A stretch of 64,000 nucleotides of DNA from Ypsolopha sequella (taxonomy: Eukaryota > Arthropoda > Insecta > Lepidoptera > Ypsolophidae), in assembly GCA_934047225.1 (NCBI GenBank), contig OW203997.1:2838417-2902416 (forward strand), given 5' to 3'. This document shows, one piece after another, positions 30,001 through 33,000 of the stretch (position 1 is its first letter; every line of letters starts with the position of its first letter). The notes beneath the pieces are model-generated. The model saw only the letters and a list, made by a program, of their open reading frames with translations, was not told where the DNA came from and did not search any database. The position numbers and the translations under genes were made by a program.

Positions 30001-33000
30001 TTCTTTTTAGCCATCATGGTCTTCTCCGTAGAGTTGGACCAGCCATCGTCCCACATGTCAGCCATCAACTGTTCGCCGGGATGGTTGCGGTCGATGATGT
30101 AGAATGACGACCTCATTGCTCCCAGGAATGACTTTACTACTGCCTGCCATGTGAATAGAAAAAGGAATGCTTCGGTGGTTTTGACATATGGAGAGGATGA
30201 ATGAAAGTAGAGTGACGAAAGAAATGACAATGGGCAAATTCGGTCCAAGCGCCGCCAAGATCAAGACATATTTTTTATGAAAGGACATAATGTAGTCCTC
30301 AAGCAAGCAGAACCCCATCAAAATCCATCAGAGATATTTCGAGATATGACTAATTGTGTTTAACAACGTCACGTACTTCTTGTACTTATAATTAACACGG
30401 GGCACCGACACGGTCCAATGAAAGTTTTTGCAAACGTAAAAATATTGAAAAATACATTTTATTTTTTTATTACGATGGGATTCTGCTTGCTTGAGGACTA
30501 CATTATGTCTTTTTATTTAACATAAATTTTAATCCAGGCCGCGCGGCGCTTGGACCAACTCTCATACAAGTTTGCCTCTGTAATTTTAGTGCACAAGAGA
30601 AAGGTAAAGTTGGACCGGGCCGCCGTGAGATGTATGCTGACTAAATCAAATATGCCACATACTAAAGAAGAGCAATATCAAAAGTACTCGGAATAGAAAA
30701 GCTTGTATGAATTTTCATGGTGTCCCCTTCTCACAATATAATATCTTGTAGTGGGAGTGGGACGGTGTGGATGTCTGGTTGTCGGTGTGCGCGGGCGGGT
30801 CCTTTTCGGACTAAAATAGTTGTTTATTTTATTGACTTCAGAAAAATCTTTACGTTTACGTGGTATTCCTACTTCTGAAAACAAAGTAAATTATTATTTA
30901 AATAAATAAATAATTATTTACTAGATTGATAGATGTGGAAGAGGCGAAAGTGAAAGAGGTATGTCAGGATCGTGGCAAACGGAATCTGAAGTCTCTCCCT
31001 ACCCTTCTGCGAGAGAAGCGTGAGTATATGTGTGTATGTGCATAATATTTGTAGTGTCAGAATCAAACATTTACAATACGCTCACCGCTATGACGTTGGG
31101 ACGTAAAAATCGTCGGTTAAAAGAGTGCACGAAACTGTTTCGGTGACAGTCCACACTCAGAAATACCTCTGACATCCCTTCAGAGATATTAAGTCGTGAC
31201 GATATTATTTTTAATTTATATCCAAGCCCTTACCAGCATATCCGTGACCATAGTGTCAAAAGAAGCGAGATCACAGAAATAGCTCTGCAGCAACGCAAGC
31301 AGTTCCGCGTTGAGATGGGCACTCTTCTGTAGAGTGATCCTGGCCTGCGCTTGATGGACGGCTGCACCGCACCAGCAAGCTATGCTCACCATTGTGTACA
31401 CCACGTTCTGCAATAGACAACTCTATTTCAATAGACAACTTTACCTTTTCAACAGAATCGACAACCTTACGGATACCGATTTGTTTAGTTGTTCTTTGAC
31501 GGAGTTCGCAAAAACTGGGGCTCTACCGCGTAATTCTCATTTGTATCAACTTGAAGCAAATGCATGCGAAATTCAACGCGTGCAAAAGAGATGGCATGTT
31601 AGGCGGGCGTCGTCGCACGCACGCCAAATTTCAATCTCAAGTTGATGGTGATGTAAATGAGAATTACGCGGTAGACCCACTGCTTTAAATTTAATTTGTT
31701 ACCAATCGCATTAGGTTAGCCTGTAAAGATTGTGTAGTATAAATGTAAATAATAAATAAATAAATAAATAAAAAAATAAAATAAAAAATTGTAGAGTGAT
31801 AAGCGTCAGTATCGAATGGGGAGGAGACTCCCTATTTTATTGATGATACTTAATACTGCATATAAAGTCAGATCGAGCACCTCATTTAGCATCAATCAGA
31901 ACTGAACTCTATGACGTTTCCTTTTAGTTTAAAATAGCGCGCTCTCAACTGTGGCTGTTACGACCACCAAGGAACACGCGCTCACGAAAAACTGCGTTTT
32001 TATTTACTGACTCGGCTTCTAGATGAATTTATTAGAATGTTCTAAAATGTTTAGACGGGGTTATTATTCATTTATTGTTAACACAAATTTCAAAGCTGTA
32101 TAATTTAAGGAAGGTCCTTTAACACTCGAAAACTATGAAATTTAGAAGTAACTTCGTAATCTTTTTCTATCGTGCGAACTTAAAGCTTTTCTTTTTTTTC
32201 TAAAATGTTTAAATCTGCCCTATAGTCTAAATCAGGGTTTCTCATACTTATAGCCAGACGTACTCCTATCAAATTTCCAAGCCGACTGCAAACCCCTTTA
32301 AAAAAGAAACTCGCGATAGAAGGATTTTTACTTAAATATAAAAGATAATACAGTCACAAAGTAATAATGTTAATAAGTTAAGGTGGGCTTACGTTATAAA
32401 TAATGTGGTAATGGTGGTGTTGTTTTTTAAATACCCTCTCTGAAACAAAAGTCTGTCTGACAAAAGTCAGTCTTGATAGCAAAGGACACATTTTTAAACA
32501 GCCATTTCTCAAGCGACGTCACACGAAGGCAAAAGGAAGTTGCAGCTTTTTCGTAAAAATATTTATCATCATGAGGTTTTTTAGACCACAAGTTCTAAAA
32601 TACGGCTTATTAAACCTATAGAAATGGTTTCCGAATTAACACACCTTAACATAATTTAATCTAAGCGAAGCCGTTTGAATGACATAAATCCTAACTCACG
32701 CTATCATACGGGTCGTCACAGATCCTATACAGCTCCAGAACAGCGTAGCATTCACCGTCAGGCTTCACGACCGGCATGCAGACTGCCGTCTTCGCGTCCA
32801 CCCACTTGAGGCCCTCAGCGAACCTCCTGTCGCGAGGCACGTCGTCCAGAACGAGGTACTCCTTGGTGAACGCCACGTGGGCCGCAGCTACCTTGCCTGC
32901 GCCTGCGTGGAGGAAGGTACAGATAATGCCCCCCCCCCCCCCCCAGATGGTACAAACTAAACAAGGACCTAGGAGATTATTACGATACCGCTTTAATAAC

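Noticed and set aside
28862..30143. Mutually exclusive exon cluster (Dscam-like) reading of the exon 5 array
   Set aside because: Consecutive copies are separated by 15 nt with no polypyrimidine tract or branch site, so the extra copies cannot be spliced as alternative exons in the usual way.
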